Under the pieces are notes generated by a model. It searched no databases and was not told where the DNA came from. It saw only the letters and a list, made by a program, of their open reading frames with translations. Below are positions 1 through 11,739 of a DNA stretch of 64,000 nt, one piece after another (position 1 is the first letter of the stretch; every line of letters starts with the position of its first letter). Location of the stretch: assembly GCA_030247855.1 (NCBI GenBank), contig JAPDRN010000010.1:1-64000 (forward strand). The letters are read 5' to 3'. Both the position numbers and the translations under genes were made by a program. The DNA comes from Knufia peltigerae. Taxonomy: Eukaryota; Ascomycota; Eurotiomycetes; Chaetothyriales; Trichomeriaceae.

Positions 1-231
1 CTGCAGAGCAATCGGGACATTTCTGGGCTTGGTTACAGTCTTTTTCGCTAGGTAGTCCTACTATTTACCAGTGGCACAGACAAACATAAGTCACGGATTC
101 TTAATATGAGCAATCTCACTCTTCAGGAGGTGCATCAACACGTAATGTCTTCTGTGTCCCCGACTCTTTCATGCTCATACCCTCGAAACAAGACACTCAT
201 ATTACCCCGTCGCAAAGTGTGCATCCTCGTA

Positions 232-2264
232 TCATGCCACCTTTTCGTCATGCAAGACACTTCCACTTCTCTTGATGTCCGCCTGGTGAGTAATCTCCTC
301 GAGTCTCTGTTCCAAGTCATGACTGGCGTAACTGTCCTTTGTGGTTCCCACGACGATCCAAGGTGCGTGCGTGAAGAGGTAATTCATCTCTTCTAGAGGT
401 CGGCGAGCGGTTTCGGGCAGTAGTAGCCAAAAGAAAACGGCGTTGGTGAAGTTGCAAATGATGAAGAGGAAATAGAACCGATAACCACTACGATGATAAG
501 TGTTGTCAGTAAAGGTGCTCGAATCCATAATCATACAGTACACGTGAAAGGTGTGAACACAAGACACGAGAGAATAACTTACATATTGGTCATGGCGATG
601 GGGGTGACTTGGCCCTGCGAGAGAACAGTTAGCACTCGGAGAAGGTCAGGGTATGGGGAGTAACAAACAATCATGGTATTGAAGGCGAAACTTGTCATCG
701 TAGCAATACTGACACCTTTACTTCGGGTATGTGTGTCAAAGACTTCGGCGGGAATGATCCAGCTCAGAGGTCCGCATGTGCACGAGAAACTGAAGTTGTA
801 TAACCATGTCATTATGATGAATCCCCCTACAGAAAATAAAAGTCAGTAACCTATCGATCCAAGATGACGGAGGGTCGGTCCCATGCGAAAGAAAAGACCA
901 GAAAACTTACACTGAGCACCACGGTTGGTAGAGACACCAGGTGGGAATTTGGCCAACAAGATGGTAGCAATGATGAATGTCACCATGTTCCCGAGATTTC
1001 CCCAGACTGTTAGGTTCATCAGTGTGAGATTGGTGTCTATGTGCCGGAAGATTGCTCAAGCGTCAGACTTACTGAGTGGCCAGCGACGTCCAGTCCTATC
1101 AATAAACAAAATGGTGCAGAATTGAGCTACCAATGCAATTATGCTGTTAATTCCTTGATACCTGCAGACGACAAAAGTTGTCAGTAACCATGTAGAGCAC
1201 ACACGGGACGATACATCACTTACTTGAGAGTATCGTTTCCAGAGATACCAATTTGGCCTTTGCTCATGTCAGTATTTCTAGTGCTCACACCCTGACTCGT
1301 TCTTTATATTTACCGTAAATTGTAACCGAATAATATTGAATGGCAGAAACACCAGTCATTTGAACTGATGCTTGTAGGGCACAGCACAGGAAAAGCCTCC
1401 GGAAAGATGAACGGGACCTGAAGAGTTCGAGGTACGATTTCGCCTCGTTGTCATGTTCGTAGGCGATGGAGGATTGGATTTGTTCGTATTCTGCCATGAC
1501 CCAGGGATCCTGTTCGTTGCCGTGAGCATGGAGTTGGGCTAGAACTTTCAGAGCCTTGTCTGGCTTGTTGTGATCCATGAGCCATCTATTGACGACAAGA
1601 AGCAACTGATTAGCAAACACACAAACCATACACGCAGCCAGGCGGCAAAATCATTCAGGATCCATTTCGCTTACCTAGGTGACTCTGGGAACATGAAGAT
1701 GAGCAAACCCAAAAAGATGGCCGGGATGATTTGGAGACCCAGAGGGACACGCCACTGAGCGCTGTTGTCGGCAATGTGGACATAGGTCGCCCATGAGATC
1801 CAAGACGCTACCAGTGCACCCACCCCAAGCATGAACTGTTGGAGGGCCGTGATGCGACCTCTGATGCTTGGATGTGCCAGTTCGGCTTGGTAGAGAGGTA
1901 CGATCATGACCAGGAATCCAACACCCAGTCCGGCGAGAAATCTTCCGCTCCACAGGTAATGAATTGTTTCGGCGCCGGTCTGCAATCCACCACCGAGACA
2001 GAAGATCAAGGCACCGACAGCGATGGTCCATCGACGCCCGGCGTAGTCACCGCAGGGACCTGCCAAAAGAGCCCCGAAGAATGCTCCCGTGGTGAACATG
2101 GAGACCACCAGGCCAGATTCCGTATCGTCGGGTGCGAATTTTGTTTTGAACGTCGAACTGGCCACGACTTCGGCAATGACACCAAGGTCGTAACCGTAGA
2201 GATAGGAACCCAGTGAGGCAAAAACACTGACTAGGAACTGGTACCACTTTGGAGGAAGAGCCAT
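232..2264 (-). CDS. MFS sugar transporter (hexose/pentose type)
   Basis: Predicted 508-aa proton-coupled sugar porter in the plasma membrane. Eight exons (minus strand): 1675-2264, 1314-1585, 1224-1257, 1073-1161, 911-1006, 669-826, 583-614, 232-487; all junctions are GT..AG and in frame. The start at 2264 has a strong context (caccATGg). Family motifs visible are GSYLYGYD in TM1, GDYAGRR after TM2, GRFLAGLGVGF, PESPRWLMD closing the N-terminal half, IDRTGRRWPL, PAEVFDTHTRSKG and a PETARRPLEEM C-terminal signature. It is divergently transcribed from the GH51 arabinofuranosidase across about 1 kb, so uptake of arabinose or another plant cell-wall sugar is a reasonable inference; the substrate cannot be read from sequence. 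Two exons of 32 and 34 nt are unusually small. Confidence 0.93.
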
Positions 2265-3293
2265 GGTGAGCAAATACTGACGGGGTATCTGGTATGAGGT
2301 AGTTTTGGTATGTGAAAAAGAGACTCGAGAGATGATGGCGAAAAATCGAGTTGAAGTCGTGCGACTAGACCACTAGTATATGTACTCGTATATGTATGAC
2401 TTGCAAAGGACCACCGATCGAGCTAGTACCAGGTTACTAGACTGAACGGTCAGTCACTTCGATCAGAAGAGCCTCCCGCAATATTTCCCACAACTACCTA
2501 CTCGTGGCAACTCCCCGCAAAAAGCAACAGGCTGGCCCAACCGGAGCAAGTGTGGACAGCGGAGAGTCATGCGGGCATGATTGCAGAATTTCCAGTACCG
2601 GTGTCTCATGAACCTCCAGAAGCGAGGGAGAGGTCCGGAGGGAAAAGACACAGACGGAGTTCTTTCGTAGTTGTTGCATTTCGTTTCCATAAAAACAAAA
2701 ACTCCGGCGGAGGAGGAGAAGAACTGAAGTCCCAAAGAGGAAATTCTCCGGCGTTGGGCCAAACATCCCTTGTCATTCATGAGATCCAACAACCACCGTT
2801 GGCCTCTCATCTGCCGAGGAGGATAATGTCCAGAAAGGTGATTTGTGTCTCTTCTCGACTGAGGGTTGCCGCTACTTCTCGTATCCATCTGCGCGTGGTC
2901 CCCACCTCACGTGTCTTTTCACCTCCTTACCGGACTCAGTACCAAAACGATTCACACTCGGGACTGTGTCCGCTCAGTCATTCTATAGTGGCCCGGATAT
3001 TTCTCGAATGAGAAAAAGACTGGGAGCTTAACTGCATCTGCAAGGCTCGCACATTGCAAATCATATTAAGTGGCGGGTAAGTGCTTGAGATATTAACCAG
3101 TGATAGATTTCGCATGCAGTAAGAGAGCTCTGCACGTGACAACTGGAAAGGAAGGGAAGGCCTGATGTGTTTATGATATTGACGGCACTTGTCTGGAAAA
3201 ATATCCCAGGGCGAAAAGAAGGCCTCTTCTGAAGAAAAGTATCTCGCTCTCGCCGACAGTGGCAATCACCAACTCAACATTACCACCACAAGC
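2265..3293. other. Divergent intergenic region (sugar transporter / GH51)
   Basis: About 1 kb between the two start codons with no supported gene. It should hold both promoters. The middle carries a cluster of CreA-type sites, listed separately; the GH51-proximal end (about 3010-3290) is more AT-rich. Confidence 0.7.
2541..2751. promoter_or_regulatory. Cluster of CreA-like sites (SYGGRG)
   Basis: Six matches to the carbon-catabolite repressor consensus SYGGRG, on either strand, lie within 211 bp: 2541-2546 (CCGGAG), 2559-2564 (GCGGAG), 2635-2640 (CCGGAG), 2702-2707 (CTCCGG), 2707-2712 (GCGGAG) and 2746-2751 (CTCCGG). Fewer than one is expected in this length at uniform base composition. The site lies between a sugar transporter and an arabinofuranosidase, both typical glucose-repressed genes. 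Binding is inferred. Confidence 0.5.
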
Positions 3294-4832
3294 ATGACAA
3301 CCTACACACCAAGCAAGTCGTCGAGACCGTCGATATCAATCTTCCCAAATCACAAATTCTCCAAGATCGACAGGAACATCTACAGTGGTTTCACCGAACA
3401 CATGGGACGATGCATCTACGGAGGGATCTACGACCCTTCCAACCCTAACAAGCACCTGACCACCCCCGAAGGGTTCCGCAAAGATGTCCTCGAAGCCCTC
3501 CGGCCACTCTCGATCCCGGTATTTCGCTACCCCGGCGGCAATTTCTGCGCGACGTACCACTGGCAAGACGGGATCGGACCGTTGTCTCAACGTCCCTCCC
3601 GGCCCGAGCTTGCCTGGGGAGCCGTCGAGACCAACCACTTTGGAACCGACGAGTTCATGTCGTGGTGCGACGCCGTGAAGGCAGAACCCTACCTCTGTCT
3701 CAACTTTGGCACGGGTACTCTCGACGAGGCACTCGCCTGGGTCGAATACTGCAACGGCACGAAAGACACGTACTGGGCGAACCTGAGGCGGGCCAACGGC
3801 CATGCCGCGCCTTACAACGTCAAGTACTGGGCCCTGGGTAATGAAATGTGGGGTGATTGGCAACTCAACCAGATGACGGCTTCAGCCTACGCCGACCGTG
3901 CGTGGCAGTGGGCAAAAGCACTCAAACTCCTCGACCCTTCCATCGTTTTGATCCTGTGCGGCAAAGAAGGTCCGACCTCTTGGGATTACCAGGTGCTCAA
4001 ACATTGCCTGAGGCCTGCGGGACTCAGTGACCTCGGCGAGACTCAAACCCCCCTGATCGACATGCACAGCATCCATCTGTACACGGCCAGCGAGGACCAC
4101 TACGAAAACGTCACCGGCCCTCTGGCCGCCGGACGCTCCATCGAGGTCTGTTCAAGCCTGATCGACCTGGCCTTTGTCGAAAATGGACTTCCCCCGACTC
4201 AAAACAGACCCAAGATTTGTTTCGACGAGTGGAACGTTTGGTCACCCCCACGAGCCCCCGGGAGTAAAGGGGCAGAGGAGGAATACACGCTCTCCGACGC
4301 CCTCGCCGTGGCCGTGTGGTTGAACGTCCTGGTCCGCAATGCCAAAGATCTGGGTATGGCCTGCATAGCCCAGAGCGTCAACGTCATCAGTCCGCTCATG
4401 GCAACCGAGACCGGAATCGTGAAACAAACCACCTGGTTCCCCTACGAGTTGTTCTGTCGCTATATGAAGGGTCATACTGTAGCGGTACACCTTGAGTGTG
4501 ACGAGTACACGGGACCGACCAAACCGAAATGGGTGAGAGCAACTAAAGAAACGCCCTGGATGGACGTCAGTGCCACGGTCGACGACGACGAAGGCTACGT
4601 GACCGTGTGCGTGGTGAATATGCATCTAGAAATGGACTTGTCCACAAAGATAAACGGCACGGCGGGAGCAAATATTCACGTGTTTTCAATCGCAGGGGCG
4701 AATGATAAAGTCACAAACATGGCTGGTAAAGAAGAGGTCGGGATCAAAGAGTCGGAATGGGATTCGAGTGCAAACGCAGAGTTTGTCTTTCCGAGATGTT
4801 CTATCACAATGTTGAGGTGGAATCAAAAATAG
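3294..4832 (+). CDS. GH51 alpha-L-arabinofuranosidase (intracellular type)
   Basis: Single-exon gene, 512 aa from the ATG at 3294 (A at -3); no ATG lies further upstream in this frame. It releases terminal L-arabinose from arabinan or arabinoxylan oligosaccharides by a retaining mechanism. Visible signatures are the substrate-binding FRYPGGNF (about residue 81), the acid/base Glu184 in ALGNEMWG and the nucleophile Glu312 in FDEWNVW, the standard GH51 clan-A pair. A C-terminal beta-sandwich follows and ends CSITMLRWNQK. There is no N-terminal signal peptide, so it is probably cytosolic and acts on imported oligosaccharides, unlike secreted GH51 enzymes. It is paired head-to-head with a sugar transporter and tail-to-tail with a zinc-finger regulator. 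Confidence 0.95.
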   Translation: MTTYTPSKSSRPSISIFPNHKFSKIDRNIYSGFTEHMGRCIYGGIYDPSNPNKHLTTPEGFRKDVLEALRPLSIPVFRYPGGNFCATYHWQDGIGPLSQRPSRPELAWGAVETNHFGTDEFMSWCDAVKAEPYLCLNFGTGTLDEALAWVEYCNGTKDTYWANLRRANGHAAPYNVKYWALGNEMWGDWQLNQMTASAYADRAWQWAKALKLLDPSIVLILCGKEGPTSWDYQVLKHCLRPAGLSDLGETQTPLIDMHSIHLYTASEDHYENVTGPLAAGRSIEVCSSLIDLAFVENGLPPTQNRPKICFDEWNVWSPPRAPGSKGAEEEYTLSDALAVAVWLNVLVRNAKDLGMACIAQSVNVISPLMATETGIVKQTTWFPYELFCRYMKGHTVAVHLECDEYTGPTKPKWVRATKETPWMDVSATVDDDEGYVTVCVVNMHLEMDLSTKINGTAGANIHVFSIAGANDKVTNMAGKEEVGIKESEWDSSANAEFVFPRCSITMLRWNQK

Positions 4833-4952
4833 ACGCAAAGAGAAAATAGAGACCTCAATCAATACGTGAGACAAGCATCAATCATACTGCAAAGCAGAAT
4901 CTAGATGATTGCATATTGGCTTCCCATTATCTGTAAGACAGGAATATCAAAC

Positions 4953-7900
4953 TTAACCTGCTTTCCTGAGCTCGGCCAATTTGGTCAAAATATCGTAATA
5001 CTCTCTGCTAACTCCCCAGCATGCAAGCCTCGTTCGAAGCAATTTTGCGCCTTCGAGAAGTACCTTTTGGGGCGTCTCACATATGTTTCCTACATTAGTC
5101 ATATACCCTGCCATACTCTGACCATTCCGGACAAAGTGCTGTATAATCTCATCGTCACAAGGTCTATCAAGATGTATGAATTCTGGTCGATCATCCGAAG
5201 ACGATGAGTCGTCACTTTCCGAATCAGGGATGTCCTGAGGTAAAGCCGCGGTAGTATCGATAGAATGCACGGGCCCTGTGGCAGCTGGAGAGGTTGGTCG
5301 TTGATCTGCATGTGCGGTGGACTTGTTCATAAACTTCGCTTGCCTTTGTTTTCTCTCGACACGTGAGGGCTGAATCGCAGCACCGGCGTCAGGCCCACTC
5401 GGACCACCCTCGGGCCTCTGGTTAGCAGCAACAGCATCCCTCTCCAAAGCGCTGGACTTGTATGAGCCGTAGGTCCAAAGCACCAACGAGGCTAGATATA
5501 CTGCGATGGGTTCGTAGAAGCTCATTGCCGAGTACCGCCGAACATACCAGAATACCGATCCAGCATGAATCATTGCCAGACGAGCTTTGTGTTGATCTTC
5601 CCGCAACCACCGCCATGTTATCTTTCGAATTTGTGGCAACTTAGCCTTGTTACGAGGTTGATAGCTACCATCGTGAACGTAGAAGCTTGCCATGGGCGAA
5701 TTTCCGACTTTGCCAATCAAAGAGAAGAGTAAATCTTGTATTTCTTGAAACGGGGTGAGAAGGACGATGCGAGCAAGGTGCAGGTGAAGCATAACCGGAT
5801 GCTCGACTCCAGAAGCATTAGCAACAACACTAGATGCCTGCCAAGTAAGAACATCAAGACAGTCACAGGCGCTATTCCTCCAATTGGCGTACAATGGATA
5901 TAGTGGAAGCCAGAAATTGTCCTTGGAAGGAGTGTTCAAGAATCCTCTGGCTTTTCCAGTTGGAACCCATTCACTGAGTGGTTGTTTGATATGAGTTCCA
6001 ACTTCCCACGTACGTATGTAAAGCGCATGGATCAACAATACCTGAGATAACTCGCTGTAGTCCAAGCTCATTTTCTTGTTCTTGTAGAGCGTCTCAAGGG
6101 CAACACACAACGATGGTGTTTTCGATGTGTGTCTCTTAGCTTGCACCCAAAGATCGACCGTCGAAGCCTCCCAAGCCAATTCCACACAAGGCAGTGGTGT
6201 CCTAGCATCGTCCATATTACACAAAGGGCGTGCATTGGCCATATAGCCTAGACAGCAGTCGAGCAGCCACGCAAGATAACCAACTCGACGCAATGACTCT
6301 GTTTGGATCCATATTTGCCAGGTTTCTAAGCTTTCGCCGTCGAGGTGGGCTGGCTCGGCGTCTGAAGAATCACTAGTATCTGGAAGCTGAAGAACACCCG
6401 AAGCAAGGCACCAATGTGACAGATCCGCATGGTAGCGGGGGGCAAGGTATCGTAGCTGATCACGGTCTGATTGCAAGAGGCCGACGAGATTCAGGATCCG
6501 GGATTGTGCTAGTGGAATGTCTAATGGATCGGCATCAGGTATACCATCCGAGTAGTGGTGTATCGCTCGGCGCAGAAACTCCTGAAAAGCTTCTCGAAAA
6601 TCGAGGGCATTCTGTGTTTTGAGAAAAGTGCTACCAATTGCCGCCACTGCAAGGACTACTATCATATGTGTCTGAGATCCGAATGATGGTCGATGGATCA
6701 GTGGAAAGCTGGAGTGGATGTGTTCGAAGTAAAGTTCAGTGCACGTGTTAAAATCGGCAAAGCTAGGAAAATCTGACTGCACAAATCGGCGCGGAACACC
6801 TGTGTCAAGACATAATGTTCTGAAAAGGTCCATAATGTTTTGGTACGTCAAATAGGCGATATGGTTTTTGGTTTCTGCAGATGTTGTCATGTTGACAGTA
6901 TCGGGCGGTGGTGGGAAAGCAAATGAACTCGGTTGTTCTCTGGGCCTGTTGAAAGATTCTGGAATGTGGGACATTTTACGCTTCTTGCGTTTTGTATCAG
7001 TGGTTGATATAGTTTGAGTAGATCTGGCCATATTCAAACCGTCACTAGCTGATGACGAGGGGCTGGGCTCCATGCCTATGAATGCGGCAGGGAAGTTGTG
7101 ACTTTCCGCTGTTTCTGGGGACACGTTCTGGATTTGATAGACTTGAGAGTTGTGGTCGAATGGAATTGGCATGCTGTATTCTGTCCCGATGGTCGGTTCG
7201 GTGGTTAATGGAGGAAGTATGAAAGAGAAGTCCTGCTCCAATTCTGCATCATAGGGTGACGGTATCAGCGAAGGAGGGATCCAATTCAATGGTTCATCGT
7301 CAAATGCGTTGTAGTCATATGTTGGAAGGACTCCCGTAAGCTCAGTGTCGAATTGCGCCGATATGGAGCCATCTGCGAACTGATTTCCCTGTTGTGTCTG
7401 ACTTTGGGAAGAGGTTAGGGTGTCAACGTCGATCGGTAGCTGACTAGACCTCGAAACAGCTTCTGGCGCTTGGTTGTAACTATCAATCAGCGTAGGATGA
7501 CCGTATGGCTCCAGACCATGACTTGACCTCAGCGTTGAAGTCAACGCTGGGGGCTTCATGGTCGACTTGTTTTCAGACAGATCCTGTTGCGGGCCATTCG
7601 CTGCAAAGACCAACTCGTTGAAATGGCCAAGATGTTGCTCTCTCGGTTCACCACTGTCGAGTCCATTTCCAGGTTGACTGTTTGAGATAGATCCCTTACG
7701 TCGTTTACTGGGATAGACACATTCTAGCTTGCGAGTGCTGGGACAGCCTGAGCAAAAGTCTGCTGCGTATTTGGAGTAACGAAAGACTTACTGGCACCTG
7801 CCACATGGGAACCCCCCCGAGCAACGAGATCGCGCTGCTGCACACCCTTGACATGCCCGGAAGGTGCCAACAGTGACACGATGCACGGGGCCGCGGTCTT

Positions 7901-8006
7901 CTGTGGCATGATGGTTTCGTTCATGACGAAGAAGAGTGTCGGAGCGGGCAAAACATTTCCCACAGACTTTGCACCCAAGTCTGTTGTCGCCGCTCTTCTC
8001 CTTCAT
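4953..8006 (-). CDS. C2H2-Zn2Cys6 hybrid transcription factor
   Basis: Predicted 999-aa nuclear regulator in two exons: 7792-8006 and 4953-7737 (54-nt intron). The start at 8006 is the only in-frame ATG before the fingers. One C2H2 finger (C12, C15, H28, H32) is followed by a Zn2Cys6 binuclear cluster (C52, C55, C62, C68, C71, C78). The intron interrupts the binuclear cluster, and splicing at 7738 restores the last Cys and the family ending CVYPSKRR. A long Ser/Pro/Gln-rich region follows, then a fungal_trans middle homology region (FEHIHSSFPLIHRPSF and onward) and an acidic Ser/Asp-rich stretch near the C-terminus. This C2H2-C6 arrangement is a recognised fungal subclass. It converges on the GH51 gene, so a role in arabinose metabolism is possible but unproven. 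Confidence 0.92.
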
Positions 8007-8329
8007 TGCCCATGCGGAAGCATTTGGCGACCCTGTAGACCTCTTCCCGGATATCAGGAGGTTTTTCAAAGATCGAAGGTGAGGGGTACGAGTATGAATT
8101 CAAGTGTGGTTAAAAGAGTTGTCGTTTCATCACGACTGAAGTATTTATCCGGAGCTTCACGTGCTGTTTAACTTGGGATTTGGCGGGGCTCAATTTATTC
8201 AAAAGACGTAAATGACTCTGATACAAAAGGTTGGAGTTTTGGTCAGACATGGGAATTTATATCTTCGTCTATCTACCGAAACCCCATTGCCATCTTCTTC
8301 ATCTTGAGTTGTTATTGTACACGCGACGA
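8007..8329. other. Intergenic region upstream of the hybrid regulator
   Basis: About 320 bp holding the presumed promoter of the C2H2-C6 regulator and the 3' flank of the NmrA-like gene. No other feature is seen. Confidence 0.6.
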
Positions 8330-9409
8330 TCAAGCCCATTGTGCGACGGCTTTCTTGACAACTTCCTCAACTCTCAACTCTGGCAGATTCAAGTACTCGT
8401 TTCCAGTCTGTACGATTCCTTCACCGACTAGGTCGCTCCCATACCCATCGAGAAAGAAGCCAGCCTGGACAAGCTGTAAGGCCGACGGAATATCCTTGTT
8501 CTCGCGCCACGATGACTGCGCCTTACTAATGGCATCGTCTGCATTGAAGTGCTCGATGTCATAAGTCACGTTCTGTTCCTTTTCGAGCATGGCAATGATG
8601 TCCTTCTGTGATGCCTCGAATCCGCGAATCGGGACGACTTTGTTTGCTGTTTTTGACGGGGAAAGTAGGACTTGGGTGATTCCGTGCGCGGCCCAAGGCA
8701 ATGTCGTCCACGATAGTGCATGATTGCCATCGGCCCACAGGGTTGCAGTATGGGATTGGATGTTGATATTGGCAAACGCGATCGCCGGTTCAAGAGCCCT
8801 TTTGTTGGACAATGAATGTCAGCTTCAGTCTTGCCTTTCGAGTATGTGGTCTGAACCGGTCAAAAACTTACCAATCCAACCACAGCCCCGTCGGCACAGC
8901 AGTCCAAGTGAGTCCTGTAGCCTCTTTACTTCTCAACAGGTCAATTACCCCTCCTTTCGCATCGAAGACAGGAGAAAGAGCTCTGGCAGCTGCGTTTGTG
9001 TTGTTGACACCGAACTCGGAAGGTAAGAAGCGTTTGACCTTGGCGTCGATGGCAGCATCGATGAGTTTTTCCTCGGCCGAGATAGACCCATACCCAATGG
9101 CCGACACCACGGCGTCCGCACCGTGCATGGCGTTTACAAGCTCCTCGTGCGGGAGGCTGTCGTCGACATAGACTACCTTGGCACCCTCGGGGAATCTCGA
9201 CTTGGATGATTTGCGGGCAATGATAGTCACAGTAAAGGATTCGGGTTGGCTCAAAAGGGCTTTGACAAGGTGGTGTCCTATGTTGGTTCCGCCGGCCTTT
9301 TTTTGATTTGTTAGCCATTTTGGTCCCAGGTTCTGCCTCTCGGAAGGGAAGAGTGAATTCATACTCCGAACACAACGACATTCCTCAATGGTCCCTCTTC
9401 TACAACCAT
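8330..9409 (-). CDS. NmrA-like / isoflavone reductase-like NAD(P)-binding protein
   Basis: Predicted 312 aa in three exons: 9365-9409, 8872-9296, 8330-8798. The first intron splits the dinucleotide-binding loop; splicing gives VVVFGAGGTNIGHHL, the GxxGxxG motif of atypical SDRs. Further signatures are VVSAIGYG after beta-4, RFLPSEFGVNN (typical of the isoflavone reductase/PCBER group) and TGLWLDW before the substrate half. Members either reduce small aromatic substrates or act as redox sensors like NmrA. There is no clear catalytic Tyr-x3-Lys, so enzyme versus sensor is undecided. Expected cytosolic. It is not obviously tied to its neighbours. Confidence 0.9.
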
Positions 9410-10131
9410 GGCTGTGATTCTTGCTTGTATGATCTGCACTTCAAATGTGTGGGAAGTTGTCAAGTTGTAATTATGGTTATTGACTCGTCTGAACGGCACT
9501 GAACTCTCCACCACTGTAAATTCTTGTTGACACTCATGATCAGCAACAGTTCGTGTCATATATATATTTCTTCATTTTGTCGATTTGTCTAGTCTAATTA
9601 ACCGTCCCACTTATGACACCATCAAGTTGGTGAATGTCAATACTGTTCAGCATCCTGACGATCCAACATCATCCAGCAGTTTCGAAAGGCGCGCGCTGAC
9701 CAAGTAACCTTCTACGAGGAAACATTTCAATATGATCAACACGACGTTAAAAATTGCCATGCCTGCCTTGCGATTGGCGACTGGAAAATACTAGACATGG
9801 AATGAGGTTGTTTTTCTGATTACTGACGGAGATACGCTGTAGTACTAACTGATCGAAGAGCCGATTACCTCAGCGCTCAGGCTCTCCCTTACTACTTCAA
9901 TACTTGGGTGCCGTCATTATGCAGTGGCGCTGCGGCCGTAATTTGACTAAGCACGGGTGAGAGAATAGGTAGCAGCTAATAGCTTAGGTACTGAAAGTGA
10001 AAGGTCTCAACCAAAAAGTTGAGATGAGTAACTTTGACAGAACACGTTGTGGCCAGATACAGTCTGTACACCACCTTCGGTCACTGAGCTCGCTAGGGAC
10101 TACCTGTTAATCAGCTTCGACGATACACAGC
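9410..10131. other. Intergenic region, NmrA-like to RidA-like gene
   Basis: About 720 bp between divergent genes. Only short spurious frames are present; it presumably holds both promoters. No repeat or RNA gene is recognised. Confidence 0.6.
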
Positions 10132-10776
10132 ATGGAGAGTGTCTACACAGACAAAGGGATCCCACGTATGTGTTACAACGCTTATCCGTCATTTTTGCTC
10201 AGAGTCACAAGTTGACATTGTCTATGATGTTACCTAGCCATTGGTCCATATGTTAGTACACCACCACTGTATACAAACCCATTGTCGTCGCGATTCCATA
10301 TCCAAGGCACATCATTACTGACTTCGTGGTTGTGATTGATCCACAAAAAGTCTCAAGCCATCAAAGCAAATGGCTTCGTCTTCGTTTCCGGTCAAATGCC
10401 TGCAACCTTTGAGGATGGCAAGATCAGATTGACAGAAGGTACCGTTGCCGACAAGACTCACGCTCTATGTCGCAATGCCGGTATCGTCCTTGAAGCGGCT
10501 GGATCGAGTCTGGACAAGGTTGTCAAGGTCACTGTAAGTCCCGACATCTCACGTGTGTGGCCGAGTGTCCATACGTATGCACAAGTACATCAATGTATCT
10601 TTAAGTTTTGACCATGACAATGTACCCAGGTGTTTTTTGCCAATCTGGATGATTTCGCGGAGATGAATAAGGTCTATGAAGGCTACTTCCCTCAGAAACC
10701 GGCAAGAAGTGCTATCGAGGCAAAGAGATTGCCAGCAGGTGTTTCGATGGAGATGGAGTTGATGGCACTGCAATAA
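10132..10776 (+). CDS. RidA/YjgF/UK114 family protein (enamine/imine deaminase)
   Basis: Predicted 125 aa in four exons: 10132-10165, 10238-10251, 10351-10533, 10630-10776. Exon 2 is only 14 nt; it is needed to rebuild the conserved N-terminus PPIGPYSQAIKAN. Other family signatures are VFVSGQMP, the conserved central stretch DKVVKVTVFFANLDDF, and the C-terminal SAIEAKRLPAGVSMEMELMA, with the usual Arg before the substrate carboxylate site. RidA proteins are trimeric and hydrolyse reactive enamines/imines such as 2-aminoacrylate to keto acids and ammonia. It lies next to the nicotinate cluster, whose ring-reduction steps could produce tautomerising enamide intermediates, so an accessory detoxifying role is conceivable but speculative. 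Confidence 0.9.
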
Positions 10777-10919
10777 TACCTGAAGCTAGAGAGACTGGAC
10801 TGTAATATTCTATTCCACTCAACCCAATTCACCCTTCAAGGATTGCCGAATTCCTCTCGTGGGTTAGCAAACGTCTTTTCCCCCAGGAGCGGACCACGGC
10901 CGTCACCCAAAGGATTTGG

Positions 10920-11739
10920 TCAAGCACCAAGTCGCCGGATCTCCTTGTTGGGAACGACTCTCGCGTCCGGTGGTTCGACGCATACCCTAACCAGTGCCTT
11001 TGCAAGTTGGGATACTTTCACAACTGGAATCATCATGAGGCCTCCAATTGTTCCAAGCACCTCTTTATCGTCTGGAATCACACCGCCTGGTCTGAGCATG
11101 GTGGCTGCAAAGACGTTTGGGTTTGCTTCGGCAATATCCAACAATCCTCGTTCAACAGATCCCTTTTTTTTGGTTTTCGTGTAGTTAGTGACTTGTGATC
11201 AATGATCAATGATGTTCATCATCGACAGAGAAATGCGAGAAAATTACCTTGATCTTTCGAGTATCTGAAAACATCCACAGACTTTTGTCTTGATCCCACT
11301 CTGCTCCATCACCACTACAAAAGACAAATTGAAACTTTTGTGATTGTGACTGGAAACCAGGACAGACACCTTTGACAAACGCATTCGCAGCAGCCAATGT
11401 GTAGTCTACGCCGACCTTTCTCGCTGTTTCGAGATCAGGAAAGTCCCCGACCTTACCACCTAGGCACCTAATTGACCTCTGTAAGTATATCTTCCACACG
11501 TCGGGTTGTGATTAATACCATATGCATCCTTGTGACCCTTGTAGTTGATGAAGTAATTCTTGAGGATATGTTTCAAAGTCTTGGTGAATTATCACTTGCA
11601 CCTTGGGGTCACTGCTGAGGTTCTTGTCGATTTCTCGTCTCGTGAGAACAATCACCGAGGTTATTGTTGGATTTTGAATACATTGAACAACGACCTGTTT
11701 GCCTATGAAGCCTGTGGCGCCAGTCACAATGACCTTCAT
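10920..11739 (-). CDS. NAD(P)-binding Rossmann-fold protein (epimerase-like)
   Basis: Predicted 227 aa in three exons: 11519-11739, 11248-11467, 10920-11162. It begins MKVIVTGATGFIGKQVV, the GxxGxxG extended-SDR motif right at the N-terminus. After splicing it reads GCIWCLGGKVGDFPD, then VDYTLAAANAF, and ends in a Pro-rich substrate region (MLRPGGVIPDD) with LAKALVRVC. This matches a widespread fungal family annotated as hypothetical NAD-dependent epimerase/dehydratase-like proteins. The enzyme activity is unknown. It faces away from hxnS and is tail-to-tail with the RidA-like gene. Confidence 0.85.

Noticed and set aside
3189..3293. Upstream in-frame extension of the GH51 gene.
   Set aside because: The extension opens with TTG, has no ATG and adds no conserved sequence; the ATG at 3294 has a good context.
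7921..8103. Overlapping frame at the 5' end of the C2H2-C6 regulator.
   Set aside because: It starts at a non-ATG codon and is a shadow of the real exon, which carries the zinc finger in another frame.
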